From assembly GCA_004026145.2 (NCBI GenBank), contig CP034980.1, forward strand, positions 13,641,085 through 13,705,084: a DNA stretch of 64,000 bases. Reading direction: 5' to 3'. The position numbers were made by a program, and so were the translations under genes. Shown in pieces: positions 31,016 through 42,300 of this stretch (position 1 is its first letter; each line of letters starts with the position of its first letter). The DNA comes from Takifugu bimaculatus (lineage: Eukaryota; Chordata; Actinopteri; Tetraodontiformes; Tetraodontidae). The notes under the pieces are model-generated. The model had not been told where the DNA came from and ran no database searches. It saw only the letters and a list, made by a program, of their open reading frames with translations.

Positions 31016-34000
31016 CTGCCATGTGGTGACAAAGAACCAATAAAAACACCTCCAGCGACAGAATCACCCACATCCCATCCCACGGGAGGAACCGAGCACC
31101 CAAACTTCCATACTTGCCTGGTAAGAAAGCACAAAGAAATCCCTCATTCTGTCGGGACGGCTCTCGCAATACAGAGCTGAGTTCCAGGCTGGAACACATC
31201 AAGAGTTCACATCAGGGTGCAACAAGGCTCTAAAGCGTTCTAGACCTGAGCGTTGGTACCGATCTTCCTGAACCAGTCGGCGTACTCTGTGCGTTGCTCC
31301 GCTGCCAGAGAGGACTGGTGGGAAATGTTGTGCAGAGCTGCGGAGGGGGTGAGAAGACGGCGAGGTGAGACCCTTCCCAGCCCAGGACCAACGCGGCCGC
31401 ACACATGTACCCACCCATTTTAAGATATGGCAACAAGACATCCAGGCTCCCCGCGCTGAAACCAAGCAGAGCTGTCAGTGAGAAGCATCAACAATCCAGC
31501 TCCACCTTTAAAGGTGGGCGTGAGGAAGACGGCGAGGACCGCTCCACCCTCTCCTCACCTCATGCCCTCGGTCCTTTGTTCTATTGTTGAGAGCAGCAGT
31601 CGCACCAAACACCTGTGCAAAGATGAACCGGGAGACGGGTGTTGACCGCCTTTATTTCGCCTACTAACTGTCACAGAGACCCACTTAGAGGGGGAGGCGA
31701 GGGGAAATAGGTCAGTGGATCACAGAGGTGCATGGAACACGAACACGCTCGCGATGGGCAGATATCTGCTAAATGGTGGGGAAACCCCACCATTTGTTTA
31801 CAGCCTGGAATGAACGCTCCATGGAATAACATGGTGCTAGCGCTGTATCCTGGGTTAGTCAACAAACCTCCGCTTGACTTTACTACAGCAGCATAACAGG
31901 CAAAAATGTGGGCAACTGTTGCTCCAGGACAGAAGTGATCAGTCCCACTGACTGGATCAGACAGATTCCTGACAGTACTGTGATCTAGTGGATCTATCCA
32001 GAGTGAGCACAGACCTGAGAGCAGACAGAAGCAGGCCTGCGTCGTCACAGTTTTCACATAGAATCTCCAGCGCCTTCATAGCGGCTTCCTGCTGTTCGTT
32101 CTGCCACAGGAAACAAACACCTTCACCAGTGCACACGCACGTATATTAATAAACCGCTTCTAAGGCTCTATATTTAGCAGCCCAAATGTTACCTCTAAGG
32201 CGATCTGAGCGGCCAGTTTGAGCAGATGGGAGGCAGCGGTCTCGGGCACCAGTAGCCTGTCCTCTCTGGACACAGGAGCTTTGGACAGGAGTCCCATTGC
32301 CTTCAGCGCCTCTGCAGCTAAGGCAAGAAAAGGCCTTTATGAAGACAGACTTACAGGAAGCGAAGGTCTAATGTGAAGATCTTTCCACTGGATGATTCCC
32401 AAGTACCTTTCTCTGCATTGTTTTCCAGCACAGCAACCTTGTAGACACTGAACTGGGTAAAAATGCTGCCAGGATCGCATCTCTCTGCCTCTTTAACCGC
32501 ATCTTTGGCCTGATAAACATAAAAATCCTATAACAGCTGGCAACGCTGCTGCGGGGAATCGCTCGTCTTCCTGACTGGCTCCGGCCTGTTCTGTCGTACC
32601 TTTTCAAGTTGTTTAAGTTGCAGGAAACAGGAAGCTCTGTTCCTCTGCAGCTTGGCCAGGTTGGGATCCAACTGGCCCGCCTGGAAGAAGCTCAGGGAGT
32701 AGTTGTACCACTGAAGAGCCTCCGAATAATTTCTAGCCTGGGAAGACAGACGTGTCACTGCCCTGTGCTGAGCAACCAGCAGCCAGGATGCACGACCACA
32801 TTCCTGGATTTAAGGAATCAGGAATAATTCCAGGCCAATAACAGCCCAGCCCTGCTATGAGGCGACAGCACTTACCACATGCTGGTAGCCGCGCATATTT
32901 TTACTCTATAACGTATATCCAGTGAATTAGGAAAAGTATTTGACGTACCTCAAAGTATTTGCAAGCTTTATCCCACAGCATGAGGTGCAGACATGTGAGG
33001 GCCTGTGGAGAGAGCTGTTTCCCTGTGTAATGGCCTGTGTGGGGGTGGAAACGATAACACTAAACAACAATTAGCCTGTTGCAAAACCGCATTTACGGTG
33101 CATTAAGGGCAATTTTGGTTCTTTTTTTTCCCAAGTGGCTTTACCTAAAACCAGAATATTATGCAATCTGAATGTAGAAATAAAGCACCAGTTATGATGT
33201 CTTCTATTTTCTGTTTGCCCAACAGCTCCTTCCCTCTCTGCAGCAGCAGCTCAGCATGCAGGACGAGAGCCGATCCCAGGTCAGGGGACGCCTCGAAGTG
33301 CTGACACACGCGCTTCAGAAACTCAAATGCCAGCAATTCTCTAGAAAAATTCAAACAGGCATTATTTTGAGGTGAACAACCCAGCAGTGTCTGGGTAATT
33401 TCCAGCGTGTTCCGACCTGTCTTCAGACACCAGAAGGTTGACTGTGCTCAGACACTCGTCAAGAGCAGCTTCAACTTCAAGGATCTCGCTCAGTGCTGGA
33501 AAGAAATGTTTGTTATTTACTCTGAAACGTGCGTCTATCTCGCGGTGAGCCGCAGCCTGCTGAGCGGTAGCGGTCCACTTTGGACTCTCCAGTCCTGCAG
33601 CTCTACTGAAATACCCGTTAGAACTTGCAGAGGTCCTATTCACCCTTCATCCTGTACAACCCACTCCTGCTGCAGCACTAACTCCTATGGAAGTCATTAT
33701 GAGGTCATTTCAAGCTTTAACCTGTCCGTTGCTCAAAGTTCTGGCCCACATATTTAGCGTTGGTGACGTCGGGCACCAACCTGCTCTGATGTGGTCGTCC
33801 GAGGCCCCACATCTCAGGAGTATCCTGATCTTTAAGTACAGCCCAGATGTGCTCATACACTCCTAGGAGCAGACACAAGGGTTTACTTTGGAGCAGTTTC
33901 TGGAGCTGTAAATCCCAACATCTCAATGGTTCCAACCTTGTTGGCTAAGCTGACAGCGTTCAGAGCTTTCTCCTGGAACCTCTGGCAGTCCCACTCTACA

Positions 34001-35629
34001 TAAACAGTGGCCAGCAGGCGCAATATCCTGGCCTGTTTGTCACACAAATGTGTTGAAAGTATTGTAATTCACACTTATGCTTACTTGTAATGAGTCATCT
34101 TACCTGGACTTGCGATTCAGGGGCATATTTTACATTCATTTTTGCGATGTTGTAGCTTTGGCTGAAGGAAAGAGGCACAGTCTTGTTTCTATTGCGAACT
34201 TTCACACTTTTCTTCAGAAATATTGTAGCTACCTCAACCAAATTGTGCTGTCCTCGAACTTTCTCATGTTGTAAGTATCAACACCAAAGTTGTAGCACAT
34301 CAGAGAGAGATACGCCGTCTGCCATGCAAAATATACATCCGCCCTTACAGCAACACCCCACAAAAATGCATTCATAACAACAGGAGATGTTATAGGAGCT
34401 GCTCTTACATCCTTCGGGAGCCGCAGCAGCATATCTTTACAGCGCTGGATGTAAGCCAAAGCCTCGGTGTTGTTTCCTTGACTTAATGCCTGGACAAAGA
34501 TGTGACGGCTGTAAGTTTCCCTAATAGCCCAGACTAAGTTCTGCCTTTCTCATTGTTTTATTTTCTCCACTTTTTTGCTGTCTCACACATCAGGGGGAAA
34601 GCCTGTCAGAACGACACTGCTCAAGCTGCCAAATATCACAAGAACAAACATTCACATCGAAGGTGTTGAACATCAAATGGTTCCTCTGCTCACCGATTCC
34701 GCCTGGAATGAGAGAATGCGAAGAAGATCCTTCTCCACATCCTCCTTCGACAAAGTGGTATCAGATGATCTATCGGCTCGAGATGTCAGTTTGCTGTAGA
34801 GAGTTTCCAGGCTCTGGGGATGAGGAGAATTTATAAAACAACACTTTTCAGGGGTGTTTTACCACCTTGAGGTTGAAGAGTTGTTTTTTTTTCCCTTTAC
34901 TTTGACAGCAAGATTTAGGAAGATATCTGCATTTGGGGGATTTTTGCAGTCCAACCAGGTTCTCCCTGCTTTGCTGGCCATCTGTCAAGACAGGAAACAC
35001 TCCTCATCCCTCTGAAACACTGCTCACGGAGTGCTAGAGCATGCTTACAATACTGTTTACCAGGATTTGCTTGCGAATTCTGCCCTCTGTTGGAGTCTCC
35101 CCCTCACAGCAGTACAACAGGCTGCAGGCAACATGACGCACTGTGGACGAGCACTGAATCTGACCACCTCCACTCATAATCCCTCTATTTATGATGCTCT
35201 TTTCAAGTGTCAGCAAGCACTGTCCTCATCAGCACATTTATCTGGATCAGTAAGTCACTCCAATAAGTGATGTACCTTTAGCCTTCTGCATATTGGTTAG
35301 AGAAGAGCCCGTATTCTTAGTAACTGCCCAGTTCCACAGCTGGATGGCACACTCCTCAAGCTGTAGCGAAAGCACAAACAATAAGGAAGTAATTCCAAAA
35401 TGTGCTATATTTCCTGGTTACAGGGTTGTGACAAGCTGTTGAAAACTAATAATTTACAGAAGGTCAGTTTAAAGAGTGTGAAAGATACAGTTCCAGATGC
35501 ACAATGTGTGGTCCAACCAGGAAAATGAAACAATGAACTATTTTTAAGCTAATTGCAGTGTTGTCATATTTACCAGTGAATCCATCTACACATTTTAAAT
35601 GATCACAGCTCTCGCACACACGCACACGC

Positions 35630-35699
<70 letters not shown>

Positions 35700-36522
35700 A
35701 CGTCTACCATTGGATCTGGTATTTGGGGGAAGTTTTCCAGGCCACAGGCTTTGGAGAACAGTTCTTCAATCACATCATCACAATTTGTCATCTGCTTCTG
35801 CAACAGGCGCTCTGTGAAATCTGGGGAAAGACAAATATTCCAATATGAGAGTGTTTCCTGACTGTTGTCTCATGTGTTAGGTTACTCTGGACTGAAATCC
35901 TCATTAATTCCTCAGGTCTGACTCGATGCTGTGCAGACGTGAGTGTTACACAACAGGCTGGAAACGGAACCAAATATCTATTAAATCATCTCTGTTCATT
36001 TACCAAAGCACAGAGGACACAGCAGAGACACTACTGAATCAGTTCAACGTTCAACAGTTTTAAATATGCATAAATATCAGTGGGAAATATAATATTGACA
36101 ACATTTTTTCTGATTTAACGCCATACCTTTTCCCCAGTCTTAGCATTAGCAGGATGAGCTAACTGCATCCCGTGAGGCTTTTAGTTGCCATTTTGAAATA
36201 AAAAAAAATATTTATAAAAGGTTGATATTAATTAAATTGATTCGACTGTTCCGCATACTGAAATACGCGTATATGTATATATATTTGTCTTTAAAATGTA
36301 ATGCTCTTAATTGGAAGGTCCGTCACCGCTGTAAAATAAGAGACGAGCTAAGCTAGTTAGCATTAGCTTATCGTAAATTCTCAGCTTTAGTTCTCTTTAC
36401 CACACCTAAAAATCACAGCTGACATACTGTTAAACAGAGCTGTTGTGTTTAAAACTAGCTATTATTCGCGTAAAGTGTTGGTCAAGTTACTCACATTTCA
36501 CATTTGAGACGAATTGTTCCAT
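28728..36522 (-). CDS. tex11: tex11, ZIP4/Spo22-type meiotic TPR protein, complete
   Basis: Meiotic protein of the ZMM group that stabilises recombination intermediates and promotes crossovers and synapsis; loss causes male infertility in mammals. 29 coding exons were assembled on the minus strand (listed in the three block entries). They total 2739 nt with every phase consistent, giving 912 residues; human TEX11 is of similar length. Recognisable segments are WNWAVTKN, GVDTYNMRKFEDS, ARILRLLATVYVEWD, KYFEARNYSEALQWYNYSLS, GQKTCLLMAAAASLE and EAWGYYEEALS. These repeated helical pairs are TPR/Spo22-like. The start ATG at 36522-36520 has A at -3 and G at +4, and the protein begins MEQFVSNVKYFTERLL, similar in pattern to the human N-terminus. 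Two introns use GC donors. The gene is convergent with dlg3. Confidence 0.94.
30376..30901 (-). other. tex11 intron 23 with microsatellite and dispersed repeat
   Basis: A 526-nt intron. It holds a (CA)n run (30441-30472), a palindromic ACACACTAGTGTGTGT at 30520-30535, and a segment around 30590-30700 containing GTGCCTTGCTCAAGGGCAC, a motif I recognise as recurring in fish noncoding DNA. No coding signal. Confidence 0.6.
30441..30472. repeat. CA microsatellite
   Basis: Nearly pure CA run in tex11 intron 23. Confidence 0.9.
31118..33862 (-). CDS. tex11: tex11 exons 11-22, central TPR region
   Basis: Exons in transcript order: 33862-33781, 33495-33417, 33340-33189, 33034-32949, 32737-32600, 32509-32407, 32317-32193, 32100-32015, 31612-31559, 31455-31415, 31337-31260, 31188-31118. 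Segments include LVLHAELLLQRGKELLGKQK, ALTCLHLMLWDKACKYFE, the TPR-like ARNYSEALQWYNYSLSFFQ, and AKDAVKEAERCDPGSIFTQF, all aligning by eye with human TEX11. Exons 19 and 20 (54 and 41 nt) are very short and were placed because only they restore the frame between GMR and LHNISHQSS. Exon 22 ends CAG/GCAAGT, a GC donor. Confidence 0.88.
33937..36522 (-). CDS. tex11: tex11 exons 1-10, N-terminal region
   Basis: Exons in transcript order: 36522-36495, 35820-35708, 35360-35276, 35140-35061, 34981-34901, 34813-34694, 34489-34409, 34318-34233, 34161-34104, 34032-33937. They encode residues 1-276. Segments include LEECAIQLWNWAVTKNTGSS, the RHVACSLLYCCEGETPTEGR repeat, LAYIQRCKDMLLRLPKD and MCYNFGVDTYNMRKFEDSTI; the last falls in the Spo22/ZIP4 conserved core. 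Exon 10 ends ANKG with a GTTGGA donor, which is weak, but the frame and homology continue correctly into exon 11. Confidence 0.9.
35613..35696. repeat. CA microsatellite beside tex11 exon 2
   Basis: Compound CACG/CA start, then about 31 pure CA units. It ends 12 nt from the exon 2 donor at 35707, so the pre-mRNA carries a long UG repeat immediately after the splice site. Confidence 0.95.
35821..36494 (-). other. tex11 intron 1
   Basis: A 674-nt intron between the 28-nt coding part of exon 1 (donor GTGAGT) and exon 2 (acceptor TTCCCCAG). It is A+T-rich, including the run around 36198-36290. No other signal was seen. Confidence 0.7.
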
Positions 36523-39304
36523 AGTTTTGGGCCTTCGTTTGATCAGCTGTCAATAACAAGTTGACCCAGAACAAGAATATCAATACAGAATTAATGTGGT
36601 TGATCAAAATTAAGCATCTACAGGTAATATTACTTATATGAAACCCATTTATTCTAAATTAAACTATTTATATAGTACATTTCAACTTGCATTACACTAA
36701 AAGTGCAGTAAAAAATGAATTATGATGCAGACCTTTCTCAAAATAGTGTCTGAATGTCTCTTTATGTTAAATAAACCTTATTTTCTCATTCTAGGCAATA
36801 TTAGCAACAACCTTGCAACTTAAATAAATTAATAATGCTAAACTATCCTTTGGTGCACAGATGCAGAGGTAGACTGTGGTGGTGAACAGGGCTGGCATTC
36901 ATACCGAGTCCATTCTCCTGAAGAATGAGCAGTTTTTACTGGTTCATTTAGCAAAGGACACTTTGTGGTTGGGCAGAATGTGGAGGGCACGCTGCGTGTG
37001 TAGAACCCGTTAGTCCCCTGCAGTGTGTTTTGAGCACCATTCAAAAATAGACCACTTTAAAATCCAGCCCTCATGGCTGAGCAACTTCCAGCAATTGTTT
37101 ATCTGGAGACTTATCTGCTGCTCTCGGGGTCTTGTGAGAATGCTATCCTTCACCCAAGACTTGAATGTGAAGAAACAAAAGAAAATGATTGTGGACTACG
37201 ATGCAGATTTTGAAACAATCCTTTACATGTTTTGTACCTTATGTGGCAGTCTGTGGTGCGTTTTTGTCAGTTTAAGTAGCTTAAATAATTGAATAAAACT
37301 ATGATCCCTGTCCCGTGTTCACTTGATGTATATTGATATTTGGTTTAAAGGGTGTTGGTGGGATTTTCCTGCCTGCTTTATGACTTGTCTGGGTCAGACA
37401 TGGACAAGGATCTGCTGGATCAGTGCAGTGCACACGAGCCTTGAGTTTTCAGGCCCGTGGGCATCACGTCAGCGTCCTCCTGGTCCTTTTTTATGCTCCT
37501 TGGTGAAGGTCAATTGGTGAAAAATGCACTTGATATACCAGGCTGGGCCAGATTTTTCAGGCCCTTCATGATTATTGTGTCACAGTCTGTTTTCAGGGAA
37601 TCATTCTGGATCTGCAATCAACCCGGCATTTAAGCTCCTGCCTCCCGTTTCCTCTCTGCCAGATTGTTCTCTACATTCATGCAAGTCATTCCAGCGTTCT
37701 TCTACAGACTGATCACCCGGTACCGACCCTGCCTGTTTTTGACCATCCTGCCTCGCCTCTGTCCTGGTAAAAGACCCCCGCCTTCTGGTCTCTGATCTCG
37801 AGTTTGTGGAGATCTCCTCCGGGTTCTGTTTGCTCCAAAGCTGTCAGTATGGCAGCATATTGTAGGGACAGGCTGATTGAGCATTTGTAAATCCATCTGC
37901 TGATTCTGCTGCACCGTTCTGGAACACCACTGTGGTCAACCACAGGCTTTAAGAGGATAATATCGAGATTTTCCCTATTCCCACATGCATGTTGCATACA
38001 TACATACATATGTATGTTTTGGCTTCATGAGATGACGTGTGAATGATGATCAACAGAATAGCAACTTTTTTCCAAGTGAAAACAGGCAACAAAATATTGG
38101 TTTGACATTTTTCGGGGGTGTGCGGGCGGCACACGTCTCAGTGAAGACCACTGACCGAGGTGTGTGCAGAAAGGTGAGGGCAGGATGCTCTTATTTATCT
38201 GCAGAGTCATTGTTGAGTTGATTTGAAAGAAAACAGTCTGCAGCACATCCACACACGGCAGGGCACCGCTGGACAAAGGACGATTATTTAGAAGGATATA
38301 AAAAGCAGCGTGTCCTGTTTCTGGAAGCTAAATTTAAATACAGTGTAGTTTTTCTTTCTGCATGTGGACATTTGATAGACTTGAGCTGCTTTTACTGTCT
38401 TTTGCCTCATATCAGATAACAAGTGTTACCTTTAACCTGATGGTTTTTAATCAAAGGCACTGTTAGATGCAAAGGTCCAGATAACAGATTCACTTGATTT
38501 GGACTCATCTTCTTGGAAAAACTCAACATTCCATTTTCGACAGATTTATCAGAATGTGACGGTGACTCATAAAAGAGAATTAAATCCCCTCCTTTCCGGT
38601 CCTTCTGTGACGAAATTCTCAAACTTCTCCTTTGGCCTCTGTCATGAGCTCCAAAATCGCACGATTGTGGCCGTTGGCTTAATCATGATCACGGGAACTT
38701 TTTGGAGCAATGACTGAAATTCTCCGGAACCTTGCACCCTCTACCTTACATAAATCGTAATTTCTCCTATGGGATGTCCTCCCCACTGGCTGAAGCAAAA
38801 GCTCTTCTCACCCTCCCCGAAAAGTGACGTCGCGTCCTCCGTCTGGGTCTCCATAAAACGTGACGAAAGGGAGGAGAACTTGTCCTGGCGGGGCATGAGA
38901 GACGCACGCTGATTGATTCTGCTGGCCTGAGTCGCATTGGTTCATAACTAGAATCTAAACAGATTTTAATATTTCCAGCGGTTTATCTCGTTTATTTTGG
39001 GGGGTGGTTGGTCAAGAGCACCTGCCCCGAGGATACAGCGGCACATCCGTCTCCTCATTGCGGGGACAGGCAGCAGAGATCTGAAGCAAACGGACCATGG
39101 GACACGGGAGAGTCGCTGCCACTTTCTGCGCGTCTACCTGAGGGATTATTGTGATTTTTGCCATTACGCTGTCTTCAAAAACAGCTCCGACTCTTTATCC
39201 TTTTTTGGGGGCGTTTGTTTTTGGAGGAAACTTTTGTCACTTTTCCAGGATTATCTTTAAGGGACTTTATTTCTAGGGCACGGTTCGGGTTTCGGTGTGG
39301 CAGT
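36523..39304. promoter_or_regulatory. intergenic region between divergent tex11 and kdrl
   Basis: 2.8 kb with no supportable gene. It should hold the tex11 5' UTR/promoter (proximal to 36523) and the kdrl promoter and 5' UTR (distal part). Near kdrl a CRE-like TGACGTCG lies at 38825-38832 and an ETS-type CCGGAA near 38723. The A+T-rich part next to tex11 shows no TATA box or CpG cluster I would rely on. The transcription start sites are unknown. The short reading frames here look like noise. Confidence 0.4.
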
Positions 39305-39368
39305 ATGGTGTCGGCCGGCCGCCTGCAGTTATTCCTGGTCATCTTTTGTTGTTCCTCATTCGCAAATG
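39305..39368 (+). CDS. kdrl: kdrl exon 1, signal peptide
   Basis: Codes MVSAGRLQLFLVIFCCSSFA N and ends before GTAAGA with one base over. It has a short polar start, a hydrophobic core LFLVIF, and small residues (SSFAN) near the end that suit signal peptidase cleavage around residue 20. A 3.9-kb first intron follows. Confidence 0.9.
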
Positions 39369-42300
39369 GTAAGAAATCACTCGCGCGTGTGCCGATCTGG
39401 CATTTACGCACAGCCGTCTCCCGCGTAACGGCGCACAATGGAAGTCTTTCGTGTCAGTCCACGGTGGAATGCATATGCTAACGCCTTTCCCACAGTCTTA
39501 AACTTACAGCATCTTGGCTGTGGTTTACTTTTTAAAATCGACATGATGACTAATATTGGGTTAGATACGTTGCAGTACGTATCCTGACCAGCAGAGGTCG
39601 TCTTATTCCCTTGCCGGGGAGCGATTATTCTGGAAATTATGGATAATTTTGACTGACGGTTAATTGGAACCGATGTGCAGAAGTTACACTTCTCGGAGAT
39701 ATTCTGAGGATAGCGCAAGACAGTCTGTGTTGTATATTGTGAAAAACAGTTCCAGGAATTGTCTGTCAGGATTAAACATTTTGGGGAAGATAGTCTGTTT
39801 CTTCAGCTTCATTGTCTTGGTGTCCCGCCTCTAAAATAAGATGTTTCTATACCTTGTCCCGGGTCTGGAGTGCCAGAGAGATACACACTGAGTCTTCCTC
39901 CACATTTTTAAATAAACAATCTATCCAAACAAAGGAAATAGTCTCTACGTCCACCCCCAGTACCACTATCACACTCACACACACTTCCAACCTGTGATGC
40001 TTTGTAAAGTTTCTAAGTAGATTTCCTTCACTGTCCACACACAAAAGCGTGGGAAAGACACAATGAGGAAGCGGACATGGGGGCTAGAGGCAGCCTGGAA
40101 TTGTTGTGACCAGTAAAGGTCACGGAAGCGTGACACACTACCTGAACAGAAATGTCTTCCCGGAGCTGCTTGGGCTCGTCGTGAGCAATGTCAAACCGTC
40201 CACAAGACAATGGCAGGGAGGAAAAGGAGGATACGGTGCTGGAGTCGTCAGATGACACATCAGGCGATGCTGCTGAAGCGTGTGGCTCATTTGTCTCGCA
40301 AATGTCGTTTCCTCCCGTAATGCCGCAGCATCATCAAGCCATGGATGTGCAATAGAACAGGTGATATTCTGGGTGATGCTGACACACCAATGTTATGGAG
40401 ATTTACTGGTGGAATTTGAACCATAGCTTCTCTGTAATGGTGCTCTTATTGGACTGGTCTTTCCAGCCATAAGAAAACACGCAGACCTCTCTTGTTTTGT
40501 ACCTTTTTTTTTTCTTGGACATTTTAGATTGAGTGGGGAAATAGGAGCGATGGGAGGTCAACCAAGTTCACAGGGGATTCATTGCTCAGCAGCAGTACAT
40601 CTGGGTCCATGTAGAACAAACACTTCTTGCTCGCTCTCTCACACTCACACTCACACACACACACGCACACACACACACACACACGCAGACACACACACTG
40701 GCACACACGTTCCCTCACTTGATGGGGCAGAGAATAATTTTTTAACACAGAGGTATTTAGCTTAACAAATTGCTCTCTGTATTTATTCCAGATGTCCATA
40801 TAGGTCAAATCCACCCAAAGCTACGCCTATATGTTCTTTGAATCCTCCATGAGATTTCAATTTTGAGGAGCTTCTGTTTTCTTGGTCGTCTTAATAATAC
40901 ATGATGGAAGAGAAATCCACTGGCTTTACTGTGTTGAGGTCCCATGCAGGCGATTCCTGTTGGCTCTACTTAACTTTATATAACCTTGCACGGCCACCCA
41001 TCATGACCAGATGTTCCATTGTTGCTGTTTTTGAAGGAGTCTGAGGCATTTTTGCCTCCAAATCTCCAAAGGCTGATGTGCACCTAAGAATAATAGTTAA
41101 AAAAAAGGTGGTGGGAGAGAGTTGGTGAGAGTCTCAAGCACGAATTCTGCCGCTGTTACAAAAACATTGATTAGTGGGAATAACTCCACTGTCTTCATTT
41201 TCTCCTTTTTCATCAGCGCTCCATTTTTAATTTCTGAAAAAATCTTTTTTACAAAAGGAATGAATACCAGAGATAATAATCCTCTTTGTCATGTAATAAC
41301 ACTAAATCGATTGTAATTGATGCTGTTAAATGGGAGAAATATTTATAATGAATGTATTAAAGTGATCCGTTTGCTGTTAGTTGAGGTCGTTGTTACACAT
41401 TAGCACCATGAAAATATTAAAATGACTCATTTTCAAGAATTTCTGATTTCAGAAATTTTATGTAGGGTCAGGAAATATGTGACAATTCACCAATTGTTCA
41501 CGGGCTGCATGGCGCATAGAGCCCAACAGAATTACACACTCGTGGTCACGCCAATAGGCAACGCTTCACCTCCTTTTACCATTAATGGAAAAGCTGGAAA
41601 GGTGAAATATTAACCTTTTTTGTTTATGAGGAATAACATTTCCACAACAAGCACTTATTATTTTATGAATAACTTCAGCAGTAAAAACTCCAGGACAGAA
41701 ACAGTTTTTATTATTACTTCGTAGTAGCACTTTCCGCCCCATCACCATTCTACACAGTCGTCTCGGGTTGTCAGACATTTAAGCTTTTTACGCCAAACCA
41801 TTAAAAATCCGCAGTAGATGTTTTCCTGAGCAACTTGCCTTCATCAGATGCGATGCTGCTCTCATGCTAGTTAACTTGGCCCCATGTCAGTGGTTTGAAG
41901 TTGAGCCCGTCATTAGCTGCCTGCCAGCCTGACTGTTTGTTCCAGGCTGCCCTCTTATTAATGGCTCCTAATGAGAACCAGCTCCAGGACTCTTTGAGCT
42001 GGCCCAATAAGCCATTTCTGTCATTTTTCAGATGCTCTGCTGCAGGAATGCAGGACACAGCTGTTAGCATGGCTGGGGGGGGGGGTGGTTCTGGGTGTCA
42101 GGACACTGGCAAGGTCAGCGTTGAGCGTGGGGCAGGTGGGACTTTTAGGGGTGTGGGTATAGAAGGACAACTTAACTTAACTGGGCTGCTGTGGTGGCCT
42201 GCTGATTCATCCATCTGTTTTAGACAAGACTGAGGGGGAAATGGGTCCGTTTTTAAGGCCTGAGCCACCTTCCAGTGCAAACTGAGGTCAGGCTGGTGTT

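Noticed and set aside
33717..33935. 72-codon minus-strand frame over tex11 exon 11
   Set aside because: Wrong frame; the correct frame gives the TEX11-like ECMSTSGLYLKIRILLRCG.
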